NCBI RefSeq assembly: GCF_003073045.1
Contig: NC_037598.1
Coordinates: 25,419,822-25,483,821 of the forward strand
Source of the DNA: Pomacea canaliculata
Taxonomy: Eukaryota; Mollusca; Gastropoda; Architaenioglossa; Ampullariidae
Reading direction: 5' to 3'
Length of the DNA stretch: 64,000 nt
Part shown: positions 12,000-24,800 of the stretch, piece by piece
Numbering within the stretch: the first letter of the stretch is position 1
Layout of the letters: each line of letters starts with the position of its first letter
Made by a program: the position numbers and the translations under genes
Notes under the pieces: model-generated
Database searches by the model: none
What the model saw: the letters and a program-made list of their open reading frames with translations, nothing else
Told to the model about the DNA's origin: nothing

Positions 12000-14900
12000 A
12001 ATCAGTTGCATGAACAATATGAACGGTAGCAATTGTACAACAGGTTTTTTTTTTCAGAGCAAGTCTCGCGTTTCCCTTTTCATTTTCCTGCCGTCAGAAC
12101 ACGTACTTCAGTTGTTTTGTTGTTTTTTAAACATAAATAACGACTCAAATATTTTCATTCTTTGAAAATGCATGCACATAACGTTTTAAGTTTTCTAAAG
12201 TAAAACGATTAGTAAAACCCTTGCTATAAATTTCAATTTGGAAAAGATGAGGAGGAGAAGAAGAAAAGATAATAGGAAAAAGAAATAAATAGGAGCAAAA
12301 AAAAAAAAAAGAAAATAGAAAATAGAATAAAAATAAGAAGCTGAAGAAGGAAGAATGATGATAATGATTGTGTAAAGAAGGGGGCAAGGTATCATCGGTT
12401 GATGCAGTTAGAATACCTTATTGTGGTCCTACTTGTAAGCTACATGTCATGAGGCACAGATTGAAGAATCAGGCAAGATCTCTAAAATTTTTATATATCA
12501 TTATATATATAGGTATAACAAAGAGAGATGAATATGTAAGTAGATGAAGATATATCTATTAAACACTTACTTTTTACAAATTTCCTGATTCTTGAGAATT
12601 TATTGAACACTGTTCTATTCCCTCTTCAGTGTGGCCGACGAATGTCCAAGAAACAGGGAGGCAGGCTAAAGTGTGATTGCAGTATATCCACCAGGTGAGT
12701 TGTTTTGAAATCCAAGTACAGTTCTCTACAGGTGGGCAAGCTGTGCACGGAGTTATATATCTGCGCATCTACACTCCCTCCCCCTTCTCACACCTCAGGC
12801 AAATCTGCAGCTTTAGCTGCTGCACCAATTACCTTTCATTTACCTTTGCAGATCACCCAGTGACAATAAAGGTTTGGTAACTTTGGAAACCTTGCTTGTG
12901 TGATTTGCACAGCAGCGCCCTCCCCCGTCACGTGTGGAAGTGTGCATGTGCAGGAGGGAAGAGAGACAACACACACACACACACACACAGAGATTTAAAA
13001 AAAGAGTAGTCTTGGAAGCATTTGTTTAATAAGACCAAAGCATGGCAACATTTCGAAACTCTTTTATCTCTCATTATTTCTCTTTATTTTTAAAATTCTA
13101 TTTCCGTTTTCAAGCTGGTTAGAGTATGGCGGGTGTTAAATCTCTTTCTCTCTCTTTCACCTCCTTTCTCTCTCTTGCTCATTATCTCATTCTCTTCACT
13201 CTATTTTTCCCCATTCCCTCCATTTATCTTTCATGTTTGGAGAGATAAAGGCAGGGCAGAGGGTCTTGAAGTGTTTTACAGCATCAGTGTGCTATACACA
13301 CCTCCTGGTATTTGTATATCCAACTGGGTTCTTATCCCTGGTATTTGTATATCCAACTGGGGTTTTATCCCTGGTATTTTATCCCTGGTATTTTATCCCT
13401 GGTATTTGTATATGCAGCTGGGGTTTTATCATAGGTATGAACATTAAAATACAGTTTTCAAGTTCGAGCATTTGTCAAAAGTAATGGCCTCCACTGACAA
13501 TGAGAAGACTACAAGAAGTTCCTGAAGCGGCAATCTAAGAAAATCACTAGTCTTCAAACAGACACACGCACACACATGCACGCACCTACTTCTTTACATA
13601 CAAAAAATCATTTCAGTCTGGGAAAAGAAGAAGGAATAAATGTGAATCGCGATTGAGATTTGTTGAATGTTTTAGTTCTGGACGCGCATAATGAACAGGT
13701 GGATGAGTTAACACAAAACAATAAGATTTAGCAATAAGAATAATAGACAACATAATATTCCAGAAAAAGATGCACGCTGCTCTCATGTTACCTACAGTAA
13801 GTACTTGTACTTTGTCTGTACCTGATTGTTTTTAAATCAATCAAATACCTGTTGCCTTAATTAGCCTTCTGTACAGTGCAGGCACGAGTGGACCTCCGGC
13901 TCATCAAAATACCTTCTAGGCTTTCACACGCTTACACTACCGAACCCTGCAGACATTTTCTTTGCAAAGCTAACCCTGAGGTAATCTTACCTTGGCAAGG
14001 TAACAACGACCCTACACTGCGTGTCCATTCCTACATATATTTTCCAAAAAAGTGTCCCTCTGATCAGTTAATTTACGATTTTATGGGCAGATTTCTTTCT
14101 AGAAACTCATGCAGCACAGATGTACAGAGACTGACTCAAGCAGGTGTGAAACAGGTGTCAAGCAGGTGCCATACAGGTGTCAAGCAGGCGTCGAGCACCG
14201 ACAAAGTGAAAAGCCCTGAAGATGAATGGCCGGGACACAGCAGAGCTGTGTGGTGATGAAGATGGTGAAAACAAGGTATTGTCCAGTCAGGTCACGACAG
14301 GTCACAGCGAGGGGAATACGTACAAAGGAACAGACAGGCTGGTGACATTGGCTCACGTGGGCTGCGATAAAGAGAGACTTTTCTGGTGACCTTTACAGTC
14401 TCGCAAATGATACAGAAGTCAAAACAAACCGTGTTTTCACGATTTGAGACGCAATAGGCGCCATCTTTGTAAATCCGCATCCAAGTTGTTTTTTTAAAAA
14501 AGGTGTTTACTGATGACCTTGTTAAACGGCTAAAATCCTGCTTCTTTAAATGGTTGGAAAACAATGACACGTTTGTATGGAGGGGAGAGGATTGGGGGAT
14601 TTTGTTGTAGAGCAGTCAGCTATTCGGGACAGTTTGAGCTACCAGGACTTCTTCCTTGTCGCAGTAAACACGTCATACAACCGGAAACCATGTCTGTCAT
14701 CTCCGCTTGTATCTTCTCCTCTGGGGCTGAACATAAGTTTGGAGATCATACTCTGGTCGTACAGTCTATCCCCGAAATCCCAGGTCTCGGTAACAGAACT
14801 TGTTTCCTTTCCTTTAAATTTCATCGTGGGTCGAGTGGTCAACTTTTGACTAGAGATGCAAGGTAGACAACTTTGCCGACCAGGTCCCGGTAACTGGATG

Positions 14901-17700
14901 GGAGGTAAACATATAAACCCTGGTGTTGCACCTTTGGAACCGACCAGCTCTTGACCTGAGTTTGACCTTAGGGAGTCTTCGTGATCACCTTTTGTCGCCT
15001 GTTCATAGTTATGTCCCCTCCCTTTGTCCTGACAACAGTTCTATTTTGACTTTTGAAAATGGTCGTACAGAGAAAGAACAGAAGTAGAGAGAGATACAGA
15101 CTTTGGATTAAGCTACCTCCACCTCGCTGTAGGTTTTATTTTCGTATTTTCAAAAATAATAATAGAGAATAGAGCGCGTTTTTTCGTTAGAGGTGAGGTG
15201 GATGCGATATCCACGAGTGACTACAAAGAAATCGAAATTTAATCTGAATTAAATTACATACTCTGAGAGAGAGACTACTTCAGTGACCCGTGCGACGAAA
15301 TAATATTATATATATATAAAACCCATACATTTACACTAAGGGTAAGAAAGATGACCTGTAGGGACTTGGAGAACACAAGAGTGGCAGACTGGTAGACAGG
15401 CAGACTCACAGACAGGAAGTCATTACATAGTTTTACACCCCTTCGTTAGTAATTCCTTCCCTCTTGGAAAAGGTAGACGCTGGAGCGCAAACACCAACGT
15501 CATTGGAGAGCACCTGACGAGTGTCGGCCAGCGCGCGCTGCCCCCAAAGGGGAGGAGGAGGCGGAGGTGAGGATGTGACGCGATCTAAGGGAAACAGCGG
15601 GCTGGGCAGGCGCGAGGACGACCGGGTAAATGATGCGATCGCCTCTGTCATCAAGTCCGTCCTTGCACAAACGAAACTCCTGGAGCCTGAGAGCGACTGC
15701 AGGGGTTACGTGGCTTGCAGACCTTTCGAGAATGTTCTTAGGTGCTGATTAGCTATCAGGTCACACACACAGAGAGACGCTGGCGCACGTGGAAAAAATG
15801 AATGCATGAGTGAATCAAGGAAAGAAAAAAGAAAGACAAAAAGAAAGAAAAACATGAAAAAATAAATGGATAAAAGAGATTTATTGAGTGTAGCTACAGC
15901 CAATGACTGTCGATGACACCTCGTCCTGCAATGTACAAAATGTCAGATAAGACTTTAATTATCTCAGAGGGTAATTAGTGCACATGTACACTGTACACAC
16001 ACTGTTACATAAAACACTTCACTTGGAATAGAATTTCTATTTTTTTTTAATTTATTTTCTTTAGTTCCATTTGACTGTATGACAAGGTTGGGGAAACGAC
16101 TTGTAATAGCAGAAACAAAACTTTCTGGCACAGGTAAGTGAAAGCTCAAGAAGGAATAGTTTGTACAGTTGCACCTTACTCTTACCGAAGGGTCCGAGAA
16201 GTGAAAAGAAGTCTTGGCGGTATTTTCGAGGGGGAGGATTAGTTACGACTCTGCTACAACTCCCTCTGAAATACATTTTATTTTCCAACGAACTCTACTG
16301 CTCACTTTTGTCTGTCCATACGATGGTGTCTGACACTGTGTCCATCCTGGGCAGTCTTCACGAAGCAAGGACAAGTCTTGCCGAGGGAAAGTCAAGGAAA
16401 ATGTTTTTGTCTACTTTGTTACGATTCACTGACCAGAAACCATTGATATTGTTTAATACTATTTTACTCTGCTATTTTAGTCTTACCCGCTGGTTTATAA
16501 CTACTGTTCCAGGAGTAAACATTCAAACGGTACAACATTCACGGAGTCTGAAAGCTTCTTTATAAATACTGAGATCAGATGCTTGTTCTGAATTTTTCCT
16601 AGTTTTTCCTTGGGACAGTGATTTGCTCTTCGTGAATACGACCCCAGATGTTTACCTGTTGGTTTCGTTTGCTCATTTTTCTCAAGACGCATTGAGCTAG
16701 CCTCAACACAAGGACATTCGTTTTGCACATTCAAGTAAAACTATTTTATACCTTATTTACATTCTCTGACTAGTATACTGTTGGACCTTTGACCTTTTGG
16801 GTAAATATGGCTGTAGGGATAACGTATGTAAGGGGCTCACAAAAGCAAAGCGAAAGGCCCTACCTGTATCGATACATTGATAGATATCTCCGGCTCAACC
16901 TATATCTGTATATCTCTGCAAATCTCTGACTCAACCTGTATCTGTCTTGCCGCCGTCTTCCAGTTCCCTGACAGGTCGGGTGCCATGCAGGCTGGGGTAG
17001 GAACGGAGAATTTCTGTTACAGGCTGTGAAGTTGTTGTGTTAATATCGATTATCTCTTACAGCTGCTGATGATGATAATGAGTGGCGGTAGTTGTGGGTA
17101 TACTCGAGGTGGTGGTGGTGGTAGTGGTAGTTGTAGTGGAGTGGTGATGAGAACAGAAATGTAGTTTGATATATTTATATTACAGTGAAAGTGTTTCCAT
17201 GGAGAAGCTATACGCTTTGTACCAGAAGAAAGAAAAAAAGCATGATTTGAAGTTTGTTATTATGTAAGTATGAATTTTTATGTGAGCACTTTGACACTCT
17301 TAAACTGTTTGTAAGACCAATGCAAATTTTTGTTGTTTGAGTGTCTACCAAAGATCGAGTTTTCAATACAATAGGAACTTCTCAACGTTTCCTAGCACCA
17401 AAGAGTGAACTCTGCTTATTTGCCCAAGTAGACACCCATCCACCTCCACCTCCCATAATACACAGCTACACAACCAAGCAAGCAAAACTTCTCAAAGGAG
17501 AAATCGACTTTGATACATGACCTTACCTGACATAACCCTCAGTAGTATCATAGCAAGATGTTAGCCTTTCAAGGGGAAGGGTGAGAAACCATGCTGACAG
17601 AGAGCGATGTTCATATTCTTGCCTCCTCAGTATCTTTTTTGAGGAGGCGGTTGCCCCCATTTCCCCCTCCCGGTTCCTACGCCACTCCCCGTCCCTCCAG
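12000..17700. other. Intergenic stretch between genes A and B
   Basis: No exon is supported here. It contains purine-rich runs (12240-12360), a CA run near 12970, the tandem repeat at 13304-13430 and a GC-rich patch at 15480-15620. It also has a GTG/GGT-rich patch near 17105-17150. Upstream non-coding exons of gene A would have to lie in its left part, but I cannot place them. Confidence 0.4.
13304..13430 (+). repeat. Minisatellite with nested units
   Basis: A unit of about 36 bases (CCTGGTATTTGTATATCCAA plus CTGGGGTTTTATC) occurs about three times. Between the last copies a 15-base sub-unit (TATCCCTGGTATTTT) is amplified on its own. Higher-order structure inside an array is a sign of replication slippage. 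Confidence 0.75.
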
Positions 17701-17724
17701 TCCATCCTATCAATGGCAGCGGCA

Positions 17725-18060
17725 CAGATATACAGGAATGGTTAACAGGTCCAAGAGGTCAGCAGCTTCAAGTACTTGGGGGCCACCCTCTCCGAGGCAA
17801 CTCCACGTCAGATATCCACATCAGGACATCAACAGCAACACCTGTGATCACTAAGGTACATGGGATCTGGCATGACCACAAGGTTCACTACCCTGTACAA
17901 GCTGTACAAACCCCTGGTAGTGCCCATCCTGCTCTACTGATGAGACACGGAAAGGAGAATCCAGGCGTTCGAGAGCAACTGCCTGGGGAGGCTGCTTCGC
18001 ATCTCATGCAGAGAACACAGAACAACAAAGATAATCAAGGAAAGTTAGAAGTACGCAAAT
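17725..18060 (+). mobile_element. LINE reverse-transcriptase fragment
   Basis: Several frames match the C-terminal part of a non-LTR endonuclease/reverse transcriptase: FKYLGATLSE, then GIWHDHK, then LYKPLVVPILLY, then RRIQAFESNCL and RLLRISCREH. These motifs are in order but in different frames, with an in-frame stop after ILLY. The copy is a decayed fragment about 340 bases long. Confidence 0.65.
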
Positions 18061-18656
18061 TCAAAAGTAAACCTCTTTGTCTCAAGTTTCCTGACAACCC
18101 TCCCACAAACTGTCAACAGCCCAAGCTAGCACGTGGTTGTAGAACAGGGAAACTGCGACAGTCACGACAATATTTTGAGATGCTGCGAATAAATAAATAA
18201 ATAAATGATTTTTTATGATTTTTGAGCATTCAGATTAAATGTGTGGTTTTTCCTTTAGATGACTCGGGAATTGCAGTTACCCTAAATATTTCATTTGCTA
18301 CGATTATCCTGGACTTCTGTAGTTCGTCTAGTTTGTTTGGCAGCCATCTTAGTGCTTATAGTATGTATATTTTGTATATTTTATTGTATATCTTTCATAC
18401 ATATTATATACGGTGTCTTGTACATTATTTGTAATGATATATAAATGTTTCCTATTGTATATATAAATGTTATTTTCCTTTATTTAGATGTAATACATAA
18501 CAAAACGTGTCACAAAATATAGATGACATCATTATAATTATATTATGCTGAATAATTATATTTTATATATGCTCATTATTATCCGTATTAGTCACAAAGC
18601 ACACGCGCATAGATATACACAACAAAACTGTAATTTTAGCATCGACAATGTTATTT

Positions 18657-18662
18657 TTTATT
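18657..18662 (-). terminator. Possible polyadenylation signal of gene B
   Basis: AATAAA on the minus strand lies about 490 bases downstream of the expected gene B stop. Other A/T-rich signals are nearby, so the assignment is weak. Confidence 0.3.
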
Positions 18663-19148
18663 GACCAGCATACACCACCGGAATAATAAATATTCAAGAT
18701 TCAAGAAGAACAGGGGGAGTTCATAGACCGAGCTGACCGAAAGGCAGAGTAGATTCCTAAAGATAAAAGATGAAGAGAATAAGAGAAACACGACGGATGG
18801 AAAAAGCCTGAGTATGACAAAAAATATTTTTATACATTCTTTTACAGTTTTGACATTGAGAGTTGAATATCGTCAGTAGAGACATTTGAATGTCGTTGGT
18901 CGCCATGTTGCATTCAGTTGTAGGATGTGTTCACTTGTCTCCTTGTTCATGCCTTGACATGTCATGGCAAGCGGGCGATAACTGCTGCCGCATACATCGC
19001 AAAGGGAGCTAACCGTAACGGCATGAGAGACGACTCCGAGCTAAGGGCACTTAATCACTAAAGCTGTGTTGTCTTATCCTTTGGCATCACAATTATGCAG
19101 AGGGCGAGGGGATGAAAGGTCGATGTCGGGTATGACGATAAAGAGGAT

Positions 19149-21853
19149 TCACTGTTCGCAGGTTTCTGGATTCTTGAGGAATCGGAACTGAAACATACAT
19201 GTATTTTTTTTTTAATTAGTAAAGAGAAAGTCTTGTTCCTAAGAAAAGCTACAAACAATATTCGGTGGCAAGCGATGTTTTCTGTAGAAGGTGTTGTGGA
19301 GAAGACAGAACGAATATAACATCCATCAAAGAGAAGAACTCACATATTCCACGGCGCCACTGAATTTCTGAGTCGAATCCCCGGTCTGCCTCCCAGATAC
19401 AGCGGCACTCCGTCCTCTGAAGGGGATCTGCGGTCAAGATTAAACATGTTTGTAATTATTAGAAAATGTCTTGGGACAGATTATACATTACCTGGATAAT
19501 CTATGTGAGTTTTAGATGTCTGAGGACAGGGTATGACTGTTCATGTGTCAGGTAATTATTAGAAGATATTTGGGGACAAACTTATTGATATAAAAGTTTA
19601 AGTAAGTTACAGAAAATAATTTGTGGGAAATTAGCTTTATAAACGTGGTACAAAAATTATTACTAGAGATCTTGACTAAATTAGCAAGATTACTTTAGCC
19701 TTTGTCTTGACTTAATTAAACATAATTGTTTGATAGAAAAATGATATTGATACTACATTATTACCCGTGAACCTATATGCACACAACACTAGCACAACTA
19801 GTTCTCAAAACGTGAGTCATTCTTGTCCAGAAGTAATCCCATAACAATTCTCGTTTTGTTTATCTGAAGATTAAGAAATGACTGCACAATCCATCCCTTG
19901 CACGTTGGTTTTGTCATCTTTTCTCTTTGGAAGTAGGGGAAGCTTTTCATTTTCCATAAAACTTGCTTCAAAAAGAAAGTCAATATCAGCAGAAAGATAA
20001 GAAGGGAGATAATGCCCACTTACTTCCTGGTTTGACGCTGGCGCAATTTTCGCCATCGAGTGTGATGGTGACTGCTGAGTTGACACTCTCCATTTTAATC
20101 TCGTTCCAGCCACGTCCAGTCTGAGAACAAGCAGACAGACAGACAGACAGACGCACACGCATACACACGCATGCAAGCACATGCAAAAACAAAAATGAAG
20201 AGGGGTGCAGGTTGCTGAATTTTCAGGAAACACTATTTCTAAAAATCCAGTCAAATGCAGAAACAATGTTTTCCTTCTATGTTCTTACAGCGAGACAACA
20301 CTATTGTCGTTCTGCTAGACATGACTGTCTGCTCTACTCACAGACTTGATGGGACAGGACAGCTGTTTGGTCTCGTTGGTGAAGCGGAGCGTGATGTCCA
20401 GGTTTGAGCCCAGGATCATGGTGATGGAGGGCTTCCACTTGTCCTTCTCGTCGTCTTTCAGGGTGTCCGACTTCTTCACCTCCGTGCAGTCGTCTGACAA
20501 CAAGGTCATGGGAGAACGAGAGTCCGGTCTCACCTTGATGACCCCCCGCCAGTTACCTGCAGACAAAAAATGATAAGAAAAAATTCTCTCAGATGAAAGG
20601 TAATCAGCAGGCTAGGTGATCTGTCGTTTTCAACTTTCCTTTTACTTATTCCTTGAATTTTTGCACTCACATTTGTGAGCGTGAAGCAGCATTTATGCTC
20701 TAAGGGACATAATCTGAGTAAATTGCAACTTTTAGTCTCGACTATCTTGCATGATTGCGAGGCACGTTGAGTGCAACACACACACACAAAGCCTTCTCTG
20801 GCTGACACTACCTTGCAGGTCGTTGCTGGCGAACTTCTGGAAGCCAAGGGGCGAGCCGTCCAGACGCAGCGCGTAGCCTTTGTCAGAGTTACTGTCCTTG
20901 ATGGTCAAGCCTCCGAGGTCGGCTCTGGCATCGCCGGGTCCATCGGAGACGAAGCCAACATTGTTGGTGTAGTTACCCACATCGGCGTCGTACTGTAGGT
21001 TAGCGAGGTAGTTGCAGGGATGAAGAGCTGCAAATAAACATTTTTATTCATCATTCCCATCGTTTTCTTTCTTTTTCTTTTCGTGTAGGTTGCATTTATC
21101 GGCAGTGTTGTTGTTTTTTTTTTTAAGTCTGTCCAACATTAACATTAGAGCATCGCTTGTGTATTTACTAAAACACTCTGACATTCTATTTAAAAAAAAA
21201 AACATGAAATGTTTACATGCCAGTTGGAGCTGTCCTTTACCGACCCCAGTCACCCACCCACCCACACACCCACTCACCGCTGGAGCCGGGAGGAACAGTG
21301 TAGGTCTTGCCAATGTCCACACAACCACAGCGCGCGTTACTCCACTCCTGTTCGGGTGGGCAGTTCATGTTCATCGTCGTCTCCCACACCTGCACGTACC
21401 CGTTGGGGAAGAAGGCCACCAACTGAGCATACTTCTTGTTGTCTGGCAGCTCCACCCAGATACAACCTGAAGACAGACATGTTGTGTTACACCCTTACTG
21501 CACATCATCATCATCATCCTACCACAACACCTCCACTGTATACTTCCCCTTACAACACATTCAGCATCTTTACAACACATCTTACTACTCCCACCATCTA
21601 GCAACACCTCAAGCATCTTACAACAGCTTCCCCAGAGCCAAGCTGACAAAAAATAACGGAGTAAACAACAACAAGAACAATCACAACAAGCCCTAAAGTA
21701 CAAATGCTCACTGGGGTTGACAAACTTGCGGAGCTCCGCTATGTCATCGTCTCTCTGTCTGTACCTGGGTGGGGGCAGCTTGTCCTGGGCATCAGCCCCC
21801 AGCCGCAGCAGCAGGAGCAAGGCCAAGGTTGAAAATGCTTGCCAACAAATCAT
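19149..21853 (-). CDS. Gene B: chitin-binding/LamG protein, paralogue of A, frame broken in exon 6
   Basis: Exons: 21853-21712, 21466-21278, 21027-20812, 20556-20342, 20120-20024, 19427-19344 and 19187-19149. The ATG directly follows a 3' splice site, as in gene A. Signal peptide: MICWQAFSTLALLLLLRLGA. The reduced CBM14-like domain (CIWVELPDNKKYAQ to CGCV) and the LamG domain (CNYLANLQYD, LRLDGSPLGF, FASNDLQGNW, final FRFLKNPETCEQ) follow gene A exon by exon with the same phases; exon 5 is 97 nt in both. Exon 6 is 84 nt against 86 nt in A. Its matches to A lie in three frames in turn (NPLQRTEC, LYLGGRPG, FSGAVEY), so two single-base losses are implied, one beside a GGGG run. The clean last exon argues for a recent mutation or an assembly error, not an old pseudogene. 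The intact product would be about 327 aa. Confidence 0.75.
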
Positions 21854-21899
21854 CTGCAAACAAAAACAGGATGTTTTTCTTATTTCTCTGGTTTCTCTT

Positions 21900-24800
21900 C
21901 CTTTCAGCACAGTGCCACTTCTTATCACAGAAACCTTAAAGTCTTTATGTAAGAAAAACTTGTATGAATATTGTTTATGCTTTTAATTGTTTCCAGAAAC
22001 CTTTTCCTGGTGGAGACGAGTAATCTTATCTGTTTTGTTGTCTATTTGTAATCCATTTATTGTCTGAATATGTCACCTTCTCAGACTTTCACACAAGGAA
22101 TACGTACATGACGAATTATAAAATTATAACATTATACCAGAATTAAGTGTTTGATAGTGAAAGTGAAGGGTATCAATTTTCTCTAGCACTGCAAACAAAG
22201 TTTTGAAACAATATGGACAAAAGTACTTTGTCTAAATAAACATCTGTCCGTTAAAATGCCAGTAAACTACTACACCGGGAGAGCCACAGGGTTTGTGTCT
22301 GTGTGTATTTATTTGTAAAGGACGGTGAATGTTTTCGCTACAAAAGCTCACAGTTGATGATGATGACGATGAAGCCATCGCGACTCCATGTGATAATCAG
22401 TGAACGGGTTAAGTTTATTATTAACCCTGGGGCCGTAGCTACGATGCAGATGTAACCTGACCCCAGACTTAGCCATGATCCTGAACTGTTGCGAGGGTCA
22501 AATAATTGGAAATGGACACATACCTTGGAGGGCGGTTGATACTCTAGAGGTCCCCGTACTGTCTACAGTCGAAGCTATAGGAGGATGAGGAGCTGAATAA
22601 ATGGGAATATAAACCCAGCAGTGAATAGGTTAATTATTTCACTCTCAGAAGCCTCGGGTAGGGAGGGGTTCGCTAGCCGAGAAGTGTATTAACGAAACAA
22701 CATTTGCATGCCTGGCTCTGTCGCCGGCAGAGGTTCATCGGCCTATTCTCTAGTGCATAATGAAGGAGGATCTTTGAGAACTATGGCGCTCCCTCCGTCA
22801 GGTTCCGGGTCGTCCAAAGTCAACTTCGTTAGGAGAACATTTGGTCGCTGGGAGGGACCTTCGCAAGCGCCGGGCAAAGAAAAGGCTTTGACTCAACTCC
22901 CTGAGCTCCTCGCCCTCTCCTCCAGCAAAGGTTCAACACTCATTACAGATGTTGACACCTCCTCCTTCCTCTCTATTCACGTCTGTCATTTGTTAACCCT
23001 TCCACTGCTTATACTTCAATGTGCCTCAAGGATATGGGGATGAAATTTGTTGATAAAAAGAGAGAAAATAGAATTCAGGAAGATAAGAGATGATGATGAT
23101 GACGATTACGACAAAGGGTACTATGATGAAAAGGTTGTATCGGAAGGACAAAGTTCTTGGCAATCACGTGCATCACATCACGTGACCATTCGCTGGACAT
23201 TCGTAAGCAGACATCCTGGTTGAGAGCGATAGACTGTTGTCAGATAATGAAGCAGATGATAAAGTTCTCACATACGATGCTTGACGAAAAGGCAGTGATC
23301 GCAGTGTGCTCGCGAGATGTCAAATATTTCTGACAGGTGTTCCCTGAATAGTTTTCATTACGGGGTCACAACACACAAACAGCAGATGTAGAACACAGCA
23401 GCAGGCTGGATGCTAAGACTGTGCTTACTTTGGGCTGTAGTCATGAAGTGAAGATAAACTGTTGCCCAGGGGCAAAATGAGAAACTCAAGGATAAGCATC
23501 TTTTCTGCAGTTATAGAAGGGTGTTCAGATCCTTCAGATGCTGTTTTACCCCTGAAGCTTAGTTGTAAAGAGATGACAACGATACCCTAGGGTAAAGAAA
23601 CATAATAATATCCTCGGGGTCTGATTTTACCTTCCTATCGCTTCATAACTCCTGCTCCTGGAGGTATCCCCCACTCCCCGGCAGGTGTCCGATATCCAAT
23701 AGTCTGAAAATTGCTTGCTATGTAAGTATAGTCAGATATACAGAACATGTAGAGGCTGTCACAAAGTAACTCTTTAAACTTCACTCGAAGGGCCTAATCT
23801 CCGAGCAGGTGATCTGATCTTCCCTTCGGACCTAGCGCGCAAATACCCCGGGTGTCAGCACAGAGGCACTAATTGAAAGCTGATACAGAAAAGGTCATGG
23901 AACTGTCGACGGGGAGGAAGTGAGAGAAATGGACAAAAGGTGCAAACCACAGGTAGTCCGGGCTTAATTGGTCGCCGAGCAGTACCGCAGCAAACAGTCG
24001 TGCTTCGCTGCCAAATGTCAAAACCCGGAGGCAAAGGGCGCAGTCTGCTCTCCCTCCCTTCCACCAAACTGTGAAGATGCTCTTTTCTGTTTTAATACTT
24101 TCAGACGCGGATAAGTTAATCGTGTTTTAAGGCCGATACGTGGATAATTGATCTTGTTTAATTCATCGTCTAAATATGGATTGTTTGGATAAGTAAAATC
24201 GTGCTTTGACATCGAACCATTGATATTTGATTTCTCTTTAATTGTCTGGAGCTACACAAGTAATCTTGTTTTGATAAGTCGATACATGGATCGGCAACAC
24301 TGTCGATACTTGAATACTTAATCATGTTTTGAAATGTTAAGACATAAATAAGAATAATTAGTCTTGCTCTTCAAGACATCGGTAAGTTTTTTTTTATTAT
24401 TTATGCATCGAGGGGTGGATAAGTAAACATCGATTTCTATTTTAGCAGCGAACTAAGTGAATAAGTACATTTGCATTTATAGGTCAAGAAAAGTATATTT
24501 AAAATTATAATGTAAGGATGAGGAAATATATCATATATTCCAATTCCACAGATAAATACAATCTCTATACATATTCAGATATATATGTATATATGTATAT
24601 ATTTATATAGTCGTTTTCGTGATGTAACATCGTGTGTCAGTTGCTGAGCTACAATCAACCAATACCCGGACCTAGCTAGCAGTTCTTGTTCCCTAGGACA
24701 TTAATTTGCCGAGATGTGGAATTCAATGAAGACTGTGAAGATGAGCACATTCAGATATTTGACAAACCAGAGCTACGAGCATACAGATGACATCTCTATC

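Noticed and set aside
12574-12768. Cys-containing 64-codon frame on the minus strand (CTACPPVENCTW, SWTFVGHTEEG)
   Set aside because: Considered as another chitin-binding exon, but Cys spacing does not match and no splice sites fit; it may be repeat-derived.
22708-23043. 111-codon open frame in a GC-rich patch
   Set aside because: No signal peptide, conserved motif or splice context, and odd composition; chance openness is likely.
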